From: Acidobacteriota bacterium
Lineage (GTDB): Bacteria > Acidobacteriota > Terriglobia > Bryobacterales > Bryobacteraceae
NCBI GenBank assembly: GCA_026394055.1
Contig: JAPKYZ010000043.1
Location: forward strand, 46,141-110,140
DNA: 64,000 nucleotides
Reading direction: 5' to 3'
In this document: positions 8,545 through 16,122 of the stretch, piece after piece
Position numbering within the stretch: position 1 is the first letter of the stretch
Layout of the letters: each line of letters starts with the position of its first letter
The notes under the pieces: model-generated
Told to the model about the DNA's origin: nothing
The model's database searches: none
The model's input: the letters and a program-made list of their open reading frames with translations, nothing else
Translations under genes and position numbers: made by a program

Positions 8545-9237
8545 CTAGGGAAGTTGGGCCGGGGATTCGGACTGCCGTTTCGCTTGCCGGCGGAATCCAA
8601 CCAGCAAGGCCACCGTCCCACATGCCATCATCAGCAGGGTCGACGGCTCCGGAACGCCGGTTGAGCTTGCGATGGGGGCGATGGATTCGGCCGACCCCTT
8701 GTAGAGCAGCCCGAACGGGCCGCCGCCGCGCTGGTAGACATCGAACTGCAGTTGATAGTTGCCGGAGGTGGTGAGGTAGGGCGTCAGGTTGATCGACTGG
8801 CCGTTCTGCGGCAGGCAGCCGATGGGCCCGTTGGCGCAGGCGCCACCCTGCACGGGGTTCGATTCAAACAGCAGCTGGACGCTCTGGTTGGGCAGGATCA
8901 ACGAGACACGCGCCGTATCATCGGCCCACACCGTAATGGAGCCGGTGTTGGTGAGATAAGGCAGATAGAAGTTCTCCCAGAAGATGGCGGTGGGTGCTTT
9001 GGCGTTCTTGCCGGTGATGGTGCCGGAGACATTGGCTGGAGACAGGGGCTGGCCGTTGCCGGTGAGGCCGTAGCTGATCCACTTGGCGTCATCCGAGTTC
9101 TGCTGCCAAAGCGGGTGAGCGTTGATGAAGACGTTGGACGACGTCTTGTTGTTCAGCTCGTTCACCAGGTCGCTGTCGAGTTTGATGGTGGTGGCCAGCA
9201 GCGGCGTTGCCGCCAGGAGAAATACAAATCTCTTCAT
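8545..9237 (-). CDS. PEP-CTERM exported protein
   Basis: 230-aa exported protein. Residues 1-16 are a signal peptide (LLAATPLLA); the C-terminus carries the sorting tag VPEPSTLLMM followed by a hydrophobic helix and the basic tail FRRQAKRQ, cleaved by an exosortase. The body (17-200) has repeated Asn/Gly-rich beta segments and two cysteines (GGACANGPIGCLP) that could form a disulfide. The tag is followed by a slightly longer than usual tail. No exosortase is in the window. Role at the cell surface unknown. Confidence 0.85.
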   Translation of the reverse strand: MKRFVFLLAATPLLATTIKLDSDLVNELNNKTSSNVFINAHPLWQQNSDDAKWISYGLTGNGQPLSPANVSGTITGKNAKAPTAIFWENFYLPYLTNTGSITVWADDTARVSLILPNQSVQLLFESNPVQGGACANGPIGCLPQNGQSINLTPYLTTSGNYQLQFDVYQRGGGPFGLLYKGSAESIAPIASSTGVPEPSTLLMMACGTVALLVGFRRQAKRQSESPAQLP

Positions 9238-9320
9238 CGCATCGCTTATCGGCTTTCGCGCCCGCTCCTTGAACGCGCCGCCGGGCCGGAGCGAGGTCTG
9301 CCGCGCGATGATGGTGTTGA

Positions 9321-10373
9321 GTGTCTACGCGAGCGTGGTGGTTGATCCATAAGTGGGCCGGGCTGGTGCTCGGATTGTTCCTTTTCGTGATCTGTTTATC
9401 GGGTACGGTGCTGGTGTTTCGGGAGGAGCTGGAGGCGGCGGGCAATCCGGCGATGCGCGTGGCGCCACAGGCCCAGCGCGCCTCGTGGGACCAAGTGCTG
9501 GCGGCGGCCGGCCCGAAGTGCTTCGGCTTTGTGATTCCAGGTGACCCGGCAATGGCGATCACCGCCTACACGCCGGGCGGCTCCAAGCTGATCGACCCCT
9601 ACACGGCACGCGTGACGGGAACGCGCCCGAGCGATGGCTGGCTGACGCTGCTGCGGCAGATCCACATCCGGCTGGCGGCTCCCAGTTGGGAGGGGCGGCT
9701 GGCGGTGGGAGTTTTTGGCCTGGCGCTGCTGATCTCCGCCGTGACCGGCCTGGTGATCTATTGGCCGTTTATGCGGGGCGTGTTTGCGCAAGGCCTTTCG
9801 TGGTGGCAGTTACGCGCGGGGCTGCGATTTGGTTTGGCCGATGGCCACAAGCTGGTGGGGATCTCAAGCGTCGCCTTCATTCTGTTGATCGCGCTGACGG
9901 GCGCTGGATTGGGCTTCGAGACTCTGCTGCGCTACTGGCCAGAGACCGGGCGGCAGCTTCACCCTTCGCCGTCAGCCCGGACGGTGGCGCAGGACCGGCC
10001 GCGTATTTCAGCAGAGCAGGCGCGGGCGGCGGCGCTAGCAACGATTCCCGGTTTGACGCCCACCAGCCTGCTGATGCCTTCACCCAAATCCGGCCACTAC
10101 ACGGTGTACGGCAACGCTCCGGGCCACTTCACCAGACATGCGGCCAGCTTCGTGCTGGTGGGCGCCTATGATGGCGCGATCGTGCAAGTGCACGATGCCA
10201 GCGCGGCGGGCCCCAGCACCAAGGTCTACGATGCGATGGAGCCGCTCCACTTTGGCACCTGGGGTTCAAGCGGCGGCACCTGGTTGCGAGCGCTCTACAC
10301 GCTGCTGGGCTTGGCCGCGACGCTGCTGCCGATGAGCGGATTGCTGTTGTGGCGAGTATCGCGCAAGGGCTAG
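9321..10373 (+). CDS. PepSY-associated transmembrane protein
   Basis: 350-aa inner-membrane protein of the PepSY-TM family (PiuB-like), often tied to ferric-siderophore reduction. Order: TM1 ~8-30 starting at the typical HKWAGLVLGLFLFVICLSG with GTVLVFREEL, PepSY-like periplasmic part, HIRL near 113, TM2 ~128-148, HKLVGISSVAFILLIALTGAGLG as TM3, a second PepSY part (ISAEQARAAALATIPG), then GTWLRALYTLLGLAATLLPMSGLLLW as TM4. Start is GTG at 9321; no other start fits the conserved beginning. It is divergent from the PEP-CTERM gene and has no partner beside it. Confidence 0.85.
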   Translation: MSTRAWWLIHKWAGLVLGLFLFVICLSGTVLVFREELEAAGNPAMRVAPQAQRASWDQVLAAAGPKCFGFVIPGDPAMAITAYTPGGSKLIDPYTARVTGTRPSDGWLTLLRQIHIRLAAPSWEGRLAVGVFGLALLISAVTGLVIYWPFMRGVFAQGLSWWQLRAGLRFGLADGHKLVGISSVAFILLIALTGAGLGFETLLRYWPETGRQLHPSPSARTVAQDRPRISAEQARAAALATIPGLTPTSLLMPSPKSGHYTVYGNAPGHFTRHAASFVLVGAYDGAIVQVHDASAAGPSTKVYDAMEPLHFGTWGSSGGTWLRALYTLLGLAATLLPMSGLLLWRVSRKG

Positions 10374-10412
10374 AGAGATGGATGGTGACTGACCCTGAGG
10401 GTGGCGGCGCGA

Positions 10413-10418
10413 TAGAAT
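10413..10418 (+). promoter_or_regulatory. -10 element, leaderless start
   Basis: TAGAAT ends 7 bases before the GTG at 10426, which puts the expected transcription start on the start codon itself. No ribosome-binding site is present. Confidence 0.5.
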
Positions 10419-10425
10419 CGCGGGC

Positions 10426-11559
10426 GTGATACGCAAGACGCTCTTCCTCGCCACTTCGCTCGCCCTCGCCGCTGGTCGGCCGCCCGAGGTCCCTTTCGAC
10501 AAGATCACCATTGACCTGGGGGCCAACGAAACCTGCGCCTTTGTGGACGTGAACAAAGACGGCAAGCTGGACATCGTTTCCGGCGAGAACTGGTTTGAAG
10601 CGCCCGCCTGGAAGAAGCACCCCTTCCGCGAGCTGTTCTACACCAACAACTACATCGACGCGTTCTCCGACCTGATCATCGACATCAACGGCGACGGCTA
10701 CCCGGACATCGTCACCGCCAGCTGGTTCTCCAAAGGCGTCCGCTACTGGCTCCATCCGGGCAAGAGCGGCAAGCCTTGGACGCCGCAACCGGTGCAGGAA
10801 GGTTTTAATGTCGAGTTCGCCTTCCAGGTGGACATCGACAACGATGGCAAGGCCAACGAAGTGCTGCCGCAGTTCGGCAACACTAACGCTCCGCTGAGCT
10901 GGTATGAGTTTGTGAAAGGAGCTCCAGTGAAGCATCAGGTGAGCACCAAGAGCTACGGCCACGGCATCGGCGCCGGCGACCTGAACGGCGATGGCCGCAC
11001 CGACATCCTGACGCCGATGGGATGGTTTGAAGCGCCGGCCAATCCGCGGTCGGGCGAATGGAAGTGGCATGGCGATTGGGAAGACACCAAGCAGGGCTTG
11101 GGGTCGCTCGGCTTCATGCATGTGCTCGATGTCGATGGCGACGGCAAGAACGACATCGTGACGTCGAAGGCGCATGACTACGGCATCTTCTGGTTGAAGA
11201 ACCTGGGCGACGGCAAGTGGCAGGAGTCGATGATTGACGACTCCTGGTCACAGGCGCACTCGACAACGCTGGTGGACCTGAATGGCGACGGCAAGAAAGA
11301 CCTGCTGACCGGCAAGCGCTTCATGGCCCACAACGGCAAAGATCCCGGCGAGCGCGAGCCGCTGGGCATCTACTGGTACGAATACAAGCGCACGCCCGAC
11401 GGAGCCCGCATCGAGTGGGTGAAGCACACGGTGGACTATTCAACCCGCACCGGCGGCGGCATGCAAATCCCGGCCGCCGATATCGACGGCGATGGCGACG
11501 TGGATTTTGCGGTGGGGGGCAAGAGCGGGGTGTATTTGTTTATCAACAAGACGAAGTAG
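10426..11559 (+). CDS. FG-GAP/VCBS repeat secreted protein
   Basis: 377-aa secreted beta-propeller protein. After a short signal peptide (LFLATSLALAAG) come at least five FG-GAP/VCBS-type repeats with Ca-binding DxNxDGxxDI loops, e.g. DVNKDGKLDIVSGENWF, DINGDGYPDIVTASWF, DLNGDGRTDILTPMGWF, DVDGDGKNDIVTSKAHD, DIDGDGDVDFAVGGKSG. The GTG start at 10426 lies 7 bases after TAGAAT. Such proteins occur in acidobacteria and planctomycetes beside sugar or sulfate enzymes; no such partner is adjacent. Enzymatic role not predicted. Confidence 0.88.
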   Translation: MIRKTLFLATSLALAAGRPPEVPFDKITIDLGANETCAFVDVNKDGKLDIVSGENWFEAPAWKKHPFRELFYTNNYIDAFSDLIIDINGDGYPDIVTASWFSKGVRYWLHPGKSGKPWTPQPVQEGFNVEFAFQVDIDNDGKANEVLPQFGNTNAPLSWYEFVKGAPVKHQVSTKSYGHGIGAGDLNGDGRTDILTPMGWFEAPANPRSGEWKWHGDWEDTKQGLGSLGFMHVLDVDGDGKNDIVTSKAHDYGIFWLKNLGDGKWQESMIDDSWSQAHSTTLVDLNGDGKKDLLTGKRFMAHNGKDPGEREPLGIYWYEYKRTPDGARIEWVKHTVDYSTRTGGGMQIPAADIDGDGDVDFAVGGKSGVYLFINKTK

Positions 11560-11594
11560 CTTCCAACCACAGCCGGATCGATCAGAATCCGTCT

Positions 11595-11600
11595 TACCAT
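11595..11600 (+). promoter_or_regulatory. -10 element of AbrB/PIN operon
   Basis: TACCAT ends 5 bases before the ATG at 11606, so the mRNA would begin at or just inside the start codon. No ribosome-binding site is visible. Confidence 0.4.
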
Positions 11601-11605
11601 TGGGT

Positions 11606-11812
11606 ATGGCTGCCACTACCGTCTCACCCAAGTTCCAGGTTGTGATCCCCAAGGAGATCCGCGAACTGACGGGTATTCAGGCGGGAGAGCGCCTCTCGGT
11701 CTACGAAGAAGACGGCGTCATCAAGATGGTGCGGATTCCGCCGCTGAAGCAGCTGCGGGGGATCGCAAAAGGGCTTCCGCCCTTTGAACGGGAGCGCGAT
11801 CCGCGCCCATGA
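11606..11812 (+). CDS. AbrB/MazE-family antitoxin
   Basis: 68-aa antitoxin with a SpoVT-AbrB swapped-hairpin DNA-binding domain: TTVSPKFQVVIPKEIRE, then GERLSVYEEDGVIKMV. The C-terminal tail (LKQLRGIAKGLPPFER) is the usual toxin-neutralising segment. A longer reading from 11492 overlaps the FG-GAP gene and is rejected; the ATG at 11606 opens at the conserved MAATTVSPK. It overlaps the PIN gene by 4 bases. Confidence 0.9.
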   Translation: MAATTVSPKFQVVIPKEIRELTGIQAGERLSVYEEDGVIKMVRIPPLKQLRGIAKGLPPFERERDPRP

Positions 11813-12198
11813 TGCATCTGGTCGATTCATCCGGCTGGATTGAGTACTTCGCCGATGGTCCGCATGCTGCTAAATTCGAACCACTGCTGCAGGACACCGC
11901 CAATTTGCTGGTGCCGACGGTGGTGCTGTTCGAGGTGAAGAAGTACTTTTACCGCCACAGCGCCTCGATGGTGCCCGTGGTGGCCGCAACGATGGAAGAG
12001 GCGCTGGTGGTTGATTTGACGCCGGATGTGGCCACGCTGGCGGCGAAGCTGAGCATCCGGCACGGGCTTCACTTGGCCGACAGCGTGATCTTCTCGACGA
12101 AAACACTTCGCCACGCCACGCTCTGGACGCTCGACCAGCACTTCGAGAAACTCGCGGGCCCCGACGTACGGTATATTCGGCCCAGTAAACGAAAATGA
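11809..12198 (+). CDS. PIN-domain toxin (VapC-like)
   Basis: 129-aa PIN RNase toxin paired with the AbrB antitoxin by an ATGA overlap. Active-site acids are seen in HLVDSSGWIEYF, VLFEVKKYF and HLADSVIFSTK. Normal length. Unusually, its last 4 bases overlap the ATG of the next gene, an exported Gfo/Idh oxidoreductase, so all three are probably cotranscribed. Confidence 0.9.
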   Translation: MMHLVDSSGWIEYFADGPHAAKFEPLLQDTANLLVPTVVLFEVKKYFYRHSASMVPVVAATMEEALVVDLTPDVATLAAKLSIRHGLHLADSVIFSTKTLRHATLWTLDQHFEKLAGPDVRYIRPSKRK

Positions 12199-13280
12199 TC
12201 ACTCGCCGCACTCTCCTCGCCACCGCGCCAGCCATACTGGCCGCCCAGACCAGCTCGAAGGAACTCCGCGTCGCCTATATCGGCGTCGGCAACCGGGGCA
12301 GCTCAACGCTGAAGTCCCTGCTGCAGGTGCCCGGCGCGAAGGTGGTGGCGGTCTGCGATCTCGACCCGGAGCGGGTGCAGAAGGCGATTGAGGCGATCGC
12401 GCAGAAGGGCGGGTCGGCGAAAGGCTATGCCGACTACCGCAAAATGCTCGACGAGATGAAGGACATTGACGCGGTGGTGATCGCCACGCCGGTGGACACG
12501 CACAAGAACATTGCCATTGCCACGCTGGAGCTAGGCAAGAACGTCTATCTCGAAAAGCCCGTCGGGATCGATGCCGCGGAAGTGGACCTGGTGGAAAAGG
12601 CGGCCCGCAGCGCCAAGGGCATCCTGCAAGTCGGCTTTCAATTGCGGCATGACCCCAACCGTGTCGCCGCCATGAAGTTCATCCAGTCCGGCGGCATTGG
12701 CGAAGTGATCTACTGCCACGCCATGCGCCACGGTGGCGACCTGCCGCGCAATACGCCGTGGCTGTTCGACAAGAAGCGTTCCGGCGACATCATCGTCGAG
12801 CAGGCCTGCCACATCATCGACCTGATGGTGTGGGCCATTGGAGCGCCTCCGCTGCGGGCCATGGGTTCCGGCGGCATCAACCTCTACAAGAACGTGCCGC
12901 AGGGCCGCACGATCATGGACAACTGGAGCGTCATCTGGGAGTTTCCCAACGACGTGCGCCTGAACTTCTCGCAGATCTACTTTGACCCGCGCGGCTTCTC
13001 CGGCACCAACGAACGCGTCTTCGGCAGCAAAGGCGCGGTCGATTTGGGCAAGGCGATGTGGGGTGAAGTGGAGGGTCGCGAGTTGAAGAAGCTGGACGTC
13101 GAAAATGCCGACAAGGATGCCAACTACATGGCGATGGCGGCCTTTGTCGATAACTCGCTGGGGCACAAGACGCCGCTCGCCAATATTCAATCGGCCGGTA
13201 TGTCGACGCGCGTGGCGGTGATGGGGCGGATGGCGATTGAGCAAAAGCGGATCGTCAATTGGTCCGAGGTGATCGGCTAG
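12195..13280 (+). CDS. Tat-exported Gfo/Idh/MocA oxidoreductase
   Basis: 361-aa NAD(P)-dependent dehydrogenase of the Gfo/Idh/MocA family. It opens with a twin-arginine-type signal (TRRTLLATAPAILAAQ), then the Rossmann segment LRVAYIGVGNRGSS and AVCDLDPERV, the signature YLEKPVG with the catalytic-site lysine, and the C-terminal sheet domain. HACHIIDL-like QACHIIDLMVWAIG carries the conserved His. The start overlaps the PIN stop by 4 bases; TATATT at 12172-12177 could also give its own promoter. Substrate unknown, sugar or inositol derivatives being usual. Confidence 0.87.
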   Translation: MITRRTLLATAPAILAAQTSSKELRVAYIGVGNRGSSTLKSLLQVPGAKVVAVCDLDPERVQKAIEAIAQKGGSAKGYADYRKMLDEMKDIDAVVIATPVDTHKNIAIATLELGKNVYLEKPVGIDAAEVDLVEKAARSAKGILQVGFQLRHDPNRVAAMKFIQSGGIGEVIYCHAMRHGGDLPRNTPWLFDKKRSGDIIVEQACHIIDLMVWAIGAPPLRAMGSGGINLYKNVPQGRTIMDNWSVIWEFPNDVRLNFSQIYFDPRGFSGTNERVFGSKGAVDLGKAMWGEVEGRELKKLDVENADKDANYMAMAAFVDNSLGHKTPLANIQSAGMSTRVAVMGRMAIEQKRIVNWSEVIG

Positions 13281-13296
13281 TCTTGGCCGTCGACTC

Positions 13297-13320
13297 AGCC
13301 CCATGCGTGAGCTTGGGGCT
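13297..13320 (+). repeat. REP-like palindrome, single copy
   Basis: 24-base element: arms AGCCCCA and TGGGGCT around the core TGCGTGAGCT. The same 24 bases recur exactly at 38496 and nearly so in the pair at 50772-50839. Here there is one copy, between two convergent genes (stops 13280 and 13353), where its stem might also end transcription. Confidence 0.8.
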
Positions 13321-13352
13321 GGAGCGGCAGACGCCGCTGGCGAACTGAGGCC

Positions 13353-14096
13353 CTACTCTGCCACTGGCGCAATGATAAACGGCGTCGTGGTGGGCGCAGT
13401 CGAGCCGGCTTCCGGCTCCAGCGACACGGCAATCGCCGCAGCGGATGCCAAGTCCACCGTACCCGGCCGCACGTGCAGAGCAGTGCCCTGCGCCGTCGTC
13501 TGGAACAGGCCCATCGGCACGGGTCCGCCTTGCTTGGGAACCAGCCACATCTGGTAGATGCGGCCCTGGGCGGCGGGGGGGAGATTCGAGACCAGCAGCA
13601 GCACGCCCTTGTTCGGTGACACCAATACGCGTCCGCGGGGCGGGGCGGGTTGGGCGGTGCCGAAGGTGGTGAGCTTCAGTTCGGGCTCATTCAAGAACTC
13701 GAGCAACTGGGAAACGGTCTTGAGTTCGGCGCCTTGCGACATCAGCTGCTGCCGCATCTCGGCCAGTTCCTCGCCCTTCTTCTGTTCGCGCTGCCAGAAG
13801 TTGAACGCCACCACTGCCACCAAGGCCGTGGCGGTCGCCCAGACCCAGAACCAGCGCGGGAAGGTTTGCGGCTCCTGCGATACGGCGGCGACGATCTTGC
13901 GGCCGAGCCGCTCCGGCGGTTCCACATCGGGCGCCAGCAACGCCATCCCGGCCACCAGTTCGCGCGCCATCGCGACACCCCGCGCGACGTCCGGATCGCC
14001 CGCCGCCAGCTTTTCACGGATCTCATCCGCTACTTCGGGCTCCGCCACGCCGAGCACGAAGAGTTCGTATTGTTCGTTCAGCTCTTCGTTCGTCAT
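13353..14096 (-). CDS. Anti-sigma factor, RskA-like
   Basis: 247-aa membrane anti-sigma factor. N-terminal cytoplasmic part (1-80) with NEQYELFVLGVAEPEVADEI, single TM segment about 81-99 (RWFWVWATATALVAVVAF), a coiled-coil stretch ~102-130, then the extracytoplasmic RskA C-terminal domain with QMWLVPKQGGPVPMGLF. There is no HCC zinc motif, as is usual for the RskA class. Its ATG overlaps the sigma-factor stop by 4 bases, making a sigma/anti-sigma pair; it would hold the sigma at the membrane until signal-dependent proteolysis. Confidence 0.9.
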   Translation of the reverse strand: MTNEELNEQYELFVLGVAEPEVADEIREKLAAGDPDVARGVAMARELVAGMALLAPDVEPPERLGRKIVAAVSQEPQTFPRWFWVWATATALVAVVAFNFWQREQKKGEELAEMRQQLMSQGAELKTVSQLLEFLNEPELKLTTFGTAQPAPPRGRVLVSPNKGVLLLVSNLPPAAQGRIYQMWLVPKQGGPVPMGLFQTTAQGTALHVRPGTVDLASAAAIAVSLEPEAGSTAPTTTPFIIAPVAE

Positions 14097-14668
14097 ATCG
14101 CAGTCGTCTCGCCCAGGGCGTTGCGCAGCACCTGCAAAGCGGCCCGGGTCCAGGTCTTAATGGTGCCCAATGGCTGGTTCAACTTGGTGGCCATTTCGCT
14201 CTGCGAAAGGCCCTCAAAATAGGCCAGCTCCATTACTTGGCGCTGGTTGTCGTTCAATTGTTCAAAGGCCGTCTTCAACCGGCGGCCCCGGTCAGAGTTA
14301 ATGACGTCCTCATCCATACTGACGAAAAGCAGAGGCGATTCGGATGAGGATATTTCAATTGAGTTATGGCGCTGCCTCCCATCAACGGAGCGCAAATAGT
14401 CGATCGCCCGGTTGCGCGCAATGGCCAGCAGCCACGGTCCGAACTTGCCGCGTTCGCCGTCAAACCCTTGTACGCGGTTCCAGGCCCGCAGGAAGGTCTC
14501 CTGGGTGAGGTCTTCGGCCACGGCGGAATCGCGCACGACACGGAGGATCAGCGAGAACACCAAACGCCCAAAACGTTTGTAGACCTCTTCCAGCGCCTCC
14601 GGATCGCGGCGCTTCATCCGGGCAATGATGGCCGGGATGTCGTCGCCTTCCAGGGCGGCAAACAGCAA
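14093..14668 (-). CDS. ECF RNA polymerase sigma factor
   Basis: 191-aa extracytoplasmic-function sigma factor, SigK-like. Region 2: DPEALEEVYKRFGRLVFSLI and AEDLTQETFLRAWN, with WLLAIARNRAIDYLRS; region 4: LNDNQRQVMELAYFEGLSQSEMA and the recognition helix LNQPLGTIKTW. It reads from a TTG at 14668 because the conserved DDIPAIIARMKRRD precedes the first ATG. The start is 14 bases after the DUF1501 stop, so it is probably cotranscribed with the upstream DUF1549/DUF1501 genes, and it may control them or itself. Confidence 0.9.
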   Translation of the reverse strand: MLFAALEGDDIPAIIARMKRRDPEALEEVYKRFGRLVFSLILRVVRDSAVAEDLTQETFLRAWNRVQGFDGERGKFGPWLLAIARNRAIDYLRSVDGRQRHNSIEISSSESPLLFVSMDEDVINSDRGRRLKTAFEQLNDNQRQVMELAYFEGLSQSEMATKLNQPLGTIKTWTRAALQVLRNALGETTAI

Positions 14669-14682
14669 TGGGAGGAAGAAGC

Positions 14683-16107
14683 TCAGGCCAGTAGCTCCTT
14701 GATGACGGAGCCGCTGACGATGGTGGGCCGTTCCGCGCGCCCGTTGTGCATGTAGGTGGTGCGGAGGTGGTCCATGCCCAGCAGGTGCAGGATGGTGGCG
14801 TGGATGTCGTGGACGTGGGCCGGACGCTCGACAGCGCGCAGGCCCAGTTCGTCAGTCGTGCCGACGGTCTGCCCGCCCTTGATTCCGCCGCCGGCGAACC
14901 ACATGGAGAAGCCCCAGGGGTTGTGGTCCCGGCCGTTGCCCTTCTCATTGAACGGCGTGCGGCCAAATTCGCCGCCCCACACCACCAGCGTGTCGTCGAG
15001 CATGCCGTGAGACTTCAGATCGGTTAGCAGGCCCGCGATCGGCTTGTCGGAGGCGCGGCACCATTTGCCGTGGTTGCCCTCGATGTTGGCATGCGCGTCC
15101 CAGCCCGAACCCGACCCGCAATAGAGCTCGACAAAGCGGACGCCGCGCTCCACCAGACGGCGCGCCATCAGGCAGTTGCGGCCGAACTCGTGCGTTGCAG
15201 GTTCATCCAAGCCATACAGGTGGCGCGTGGCCGCGGTTTCTTTGGTTAGATCGACTGCTTCGGGAGCCGTCGCCTGCATCTCAAACGCCAGCTCATAGCT
15301 GCGGATGCGGGCTTCGAGCTCGGTGTCTTCCTGCTTGTTGGCACCGAACCGGTCGTTGATGGACCGCAGGAACTCGATCTTGTTGCGCTGCTGTTCCTTG
15401 GTGGTGCCCGCGGGCGGCTTCAAGTGGAAGATCGGGGTGTCGCCCTGACGGAACAGCGAGCCCTGGAAGCTGGCCGGGAGGAACCCGGCGCTCCAGTTCT
15501 TGGGGCCGCCGACCGGCTCGCGATCATCGAGCAGGATCACGAACGTGGGCAAGTTCTTGTTGGCCGCACCCAGGCCGTAGGTGACCCACGCGCCCATCGA
15601 AGGCCGACCAGCGAGGATGTCGCCCGTGTTCATCTGGCAGACGCTGCCGACGTGGTTCAAACCGTTGGCCCAGCAGGAACGCAGGACGGCGATGTCGTCC
15701 ATGTGCTCGGCGATATGGGGGTACCAATCGGAGACCCACAGGCCGGACTTGCCGTGCTGCTTCCACTTGCGCGGTGAGCCCATCAGCGTGTTGCTGGCGG
15801 TGCCCATCGCGGTGATCAGTTTGCCGTAGCTGGCCGGCACTGGCTGGCCATGCATCTCATTGATCTTCGGTTTGGGGTCAAACAGATCAATGTGGCTGGG
15901 GCCACCTTCCATGAACAGCCAGATGACCGATTTAGCCTTGGCCGGGTGATGGCCGGGTTTGGGGGCCAGCGGGTCCACCGTCTTGGCCGCTTGCGCTTGA
16001 TCTTGACCAGCCATGGACGCCAGGGCCATGCCCGCCAAGCCGGAGCCCGCCTGGGTGAAGAACTCGCGCCGGGTGCGCACGGGCCAGTGATGTGAGAGAC
16101 GCTTCAT
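14683..16107 (-). CDS. DUF1501 Tat-exported protein
   Basis: 474-aa protein of the DUF1501 family (alkaline-phosphatase/sulfatase-like fold), exported by Tat: TRREFFTQAGSGLAGMALAS at 12-31. Body has FMEGGPSHIDLFDPKP near 70, then GANKNLPTFVILL and VELYCGSGSGWDAHANI, and GGEFGRTPFNEKGNGRDHN near 405 with metal-site-like Asp/His. It directly follows the DUF1549/1553 gene (15-base gap), the pair typical of planctomycetes and Bryobacterales. The catalytic activity is unproven for the family; a role in surface polymer degradation is only inferred. Confidence 0.9.
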   Translation of the reverse strand: MKRLSHHWPVRTRREFFTQAGSGLAGMALASMAGQDQAQAAKTVDPLAPKPGHHPAKAKSVIWLFMEGGPSHIDLFDPKPKINEMHGQPVPASYGKLITAMGTASNTLMGSPRKWKQHGKSGLWVSDWYPHIAEHMDDIAVLRSCWANGLNHVGSVCQMNTGDILAGRPSMGAWVTYGLGAANKNLPTFVILLDDREPVGGPKNWSAGFLPASFQGSLFRQGDTPIFHLKPPAGTTKEQQRNKIEFLRSINDRFGANKQEDTELEARIRSYELAFEMQATAPEAVDLTKETAATRHLYGLDEPATHEFGRNCLMARRLVERGVRFVELYCGSGSGWDAHANIEGNHGKWCRASDKPIAGLLTDLKSHGMLDDTLVVWGGEFGRTPFNEKGNGRDHNPWGFSMWFAGGGIKGGQTVGTTDELGLRAVERPAHVHDIHATILHLLGMDHLRTTYMHNGRAERPTIVSGSVIKELLA

Positions 16108-16122
16108 GACGCTACTACCAGA

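Noticed and set aside
8850..8875. GGTTCGATTC, resembling a tRNA T-loop
   Set aside because: No acceptor, D or anticodon stem around it; it lies inside the PEP-CTERM coding region.
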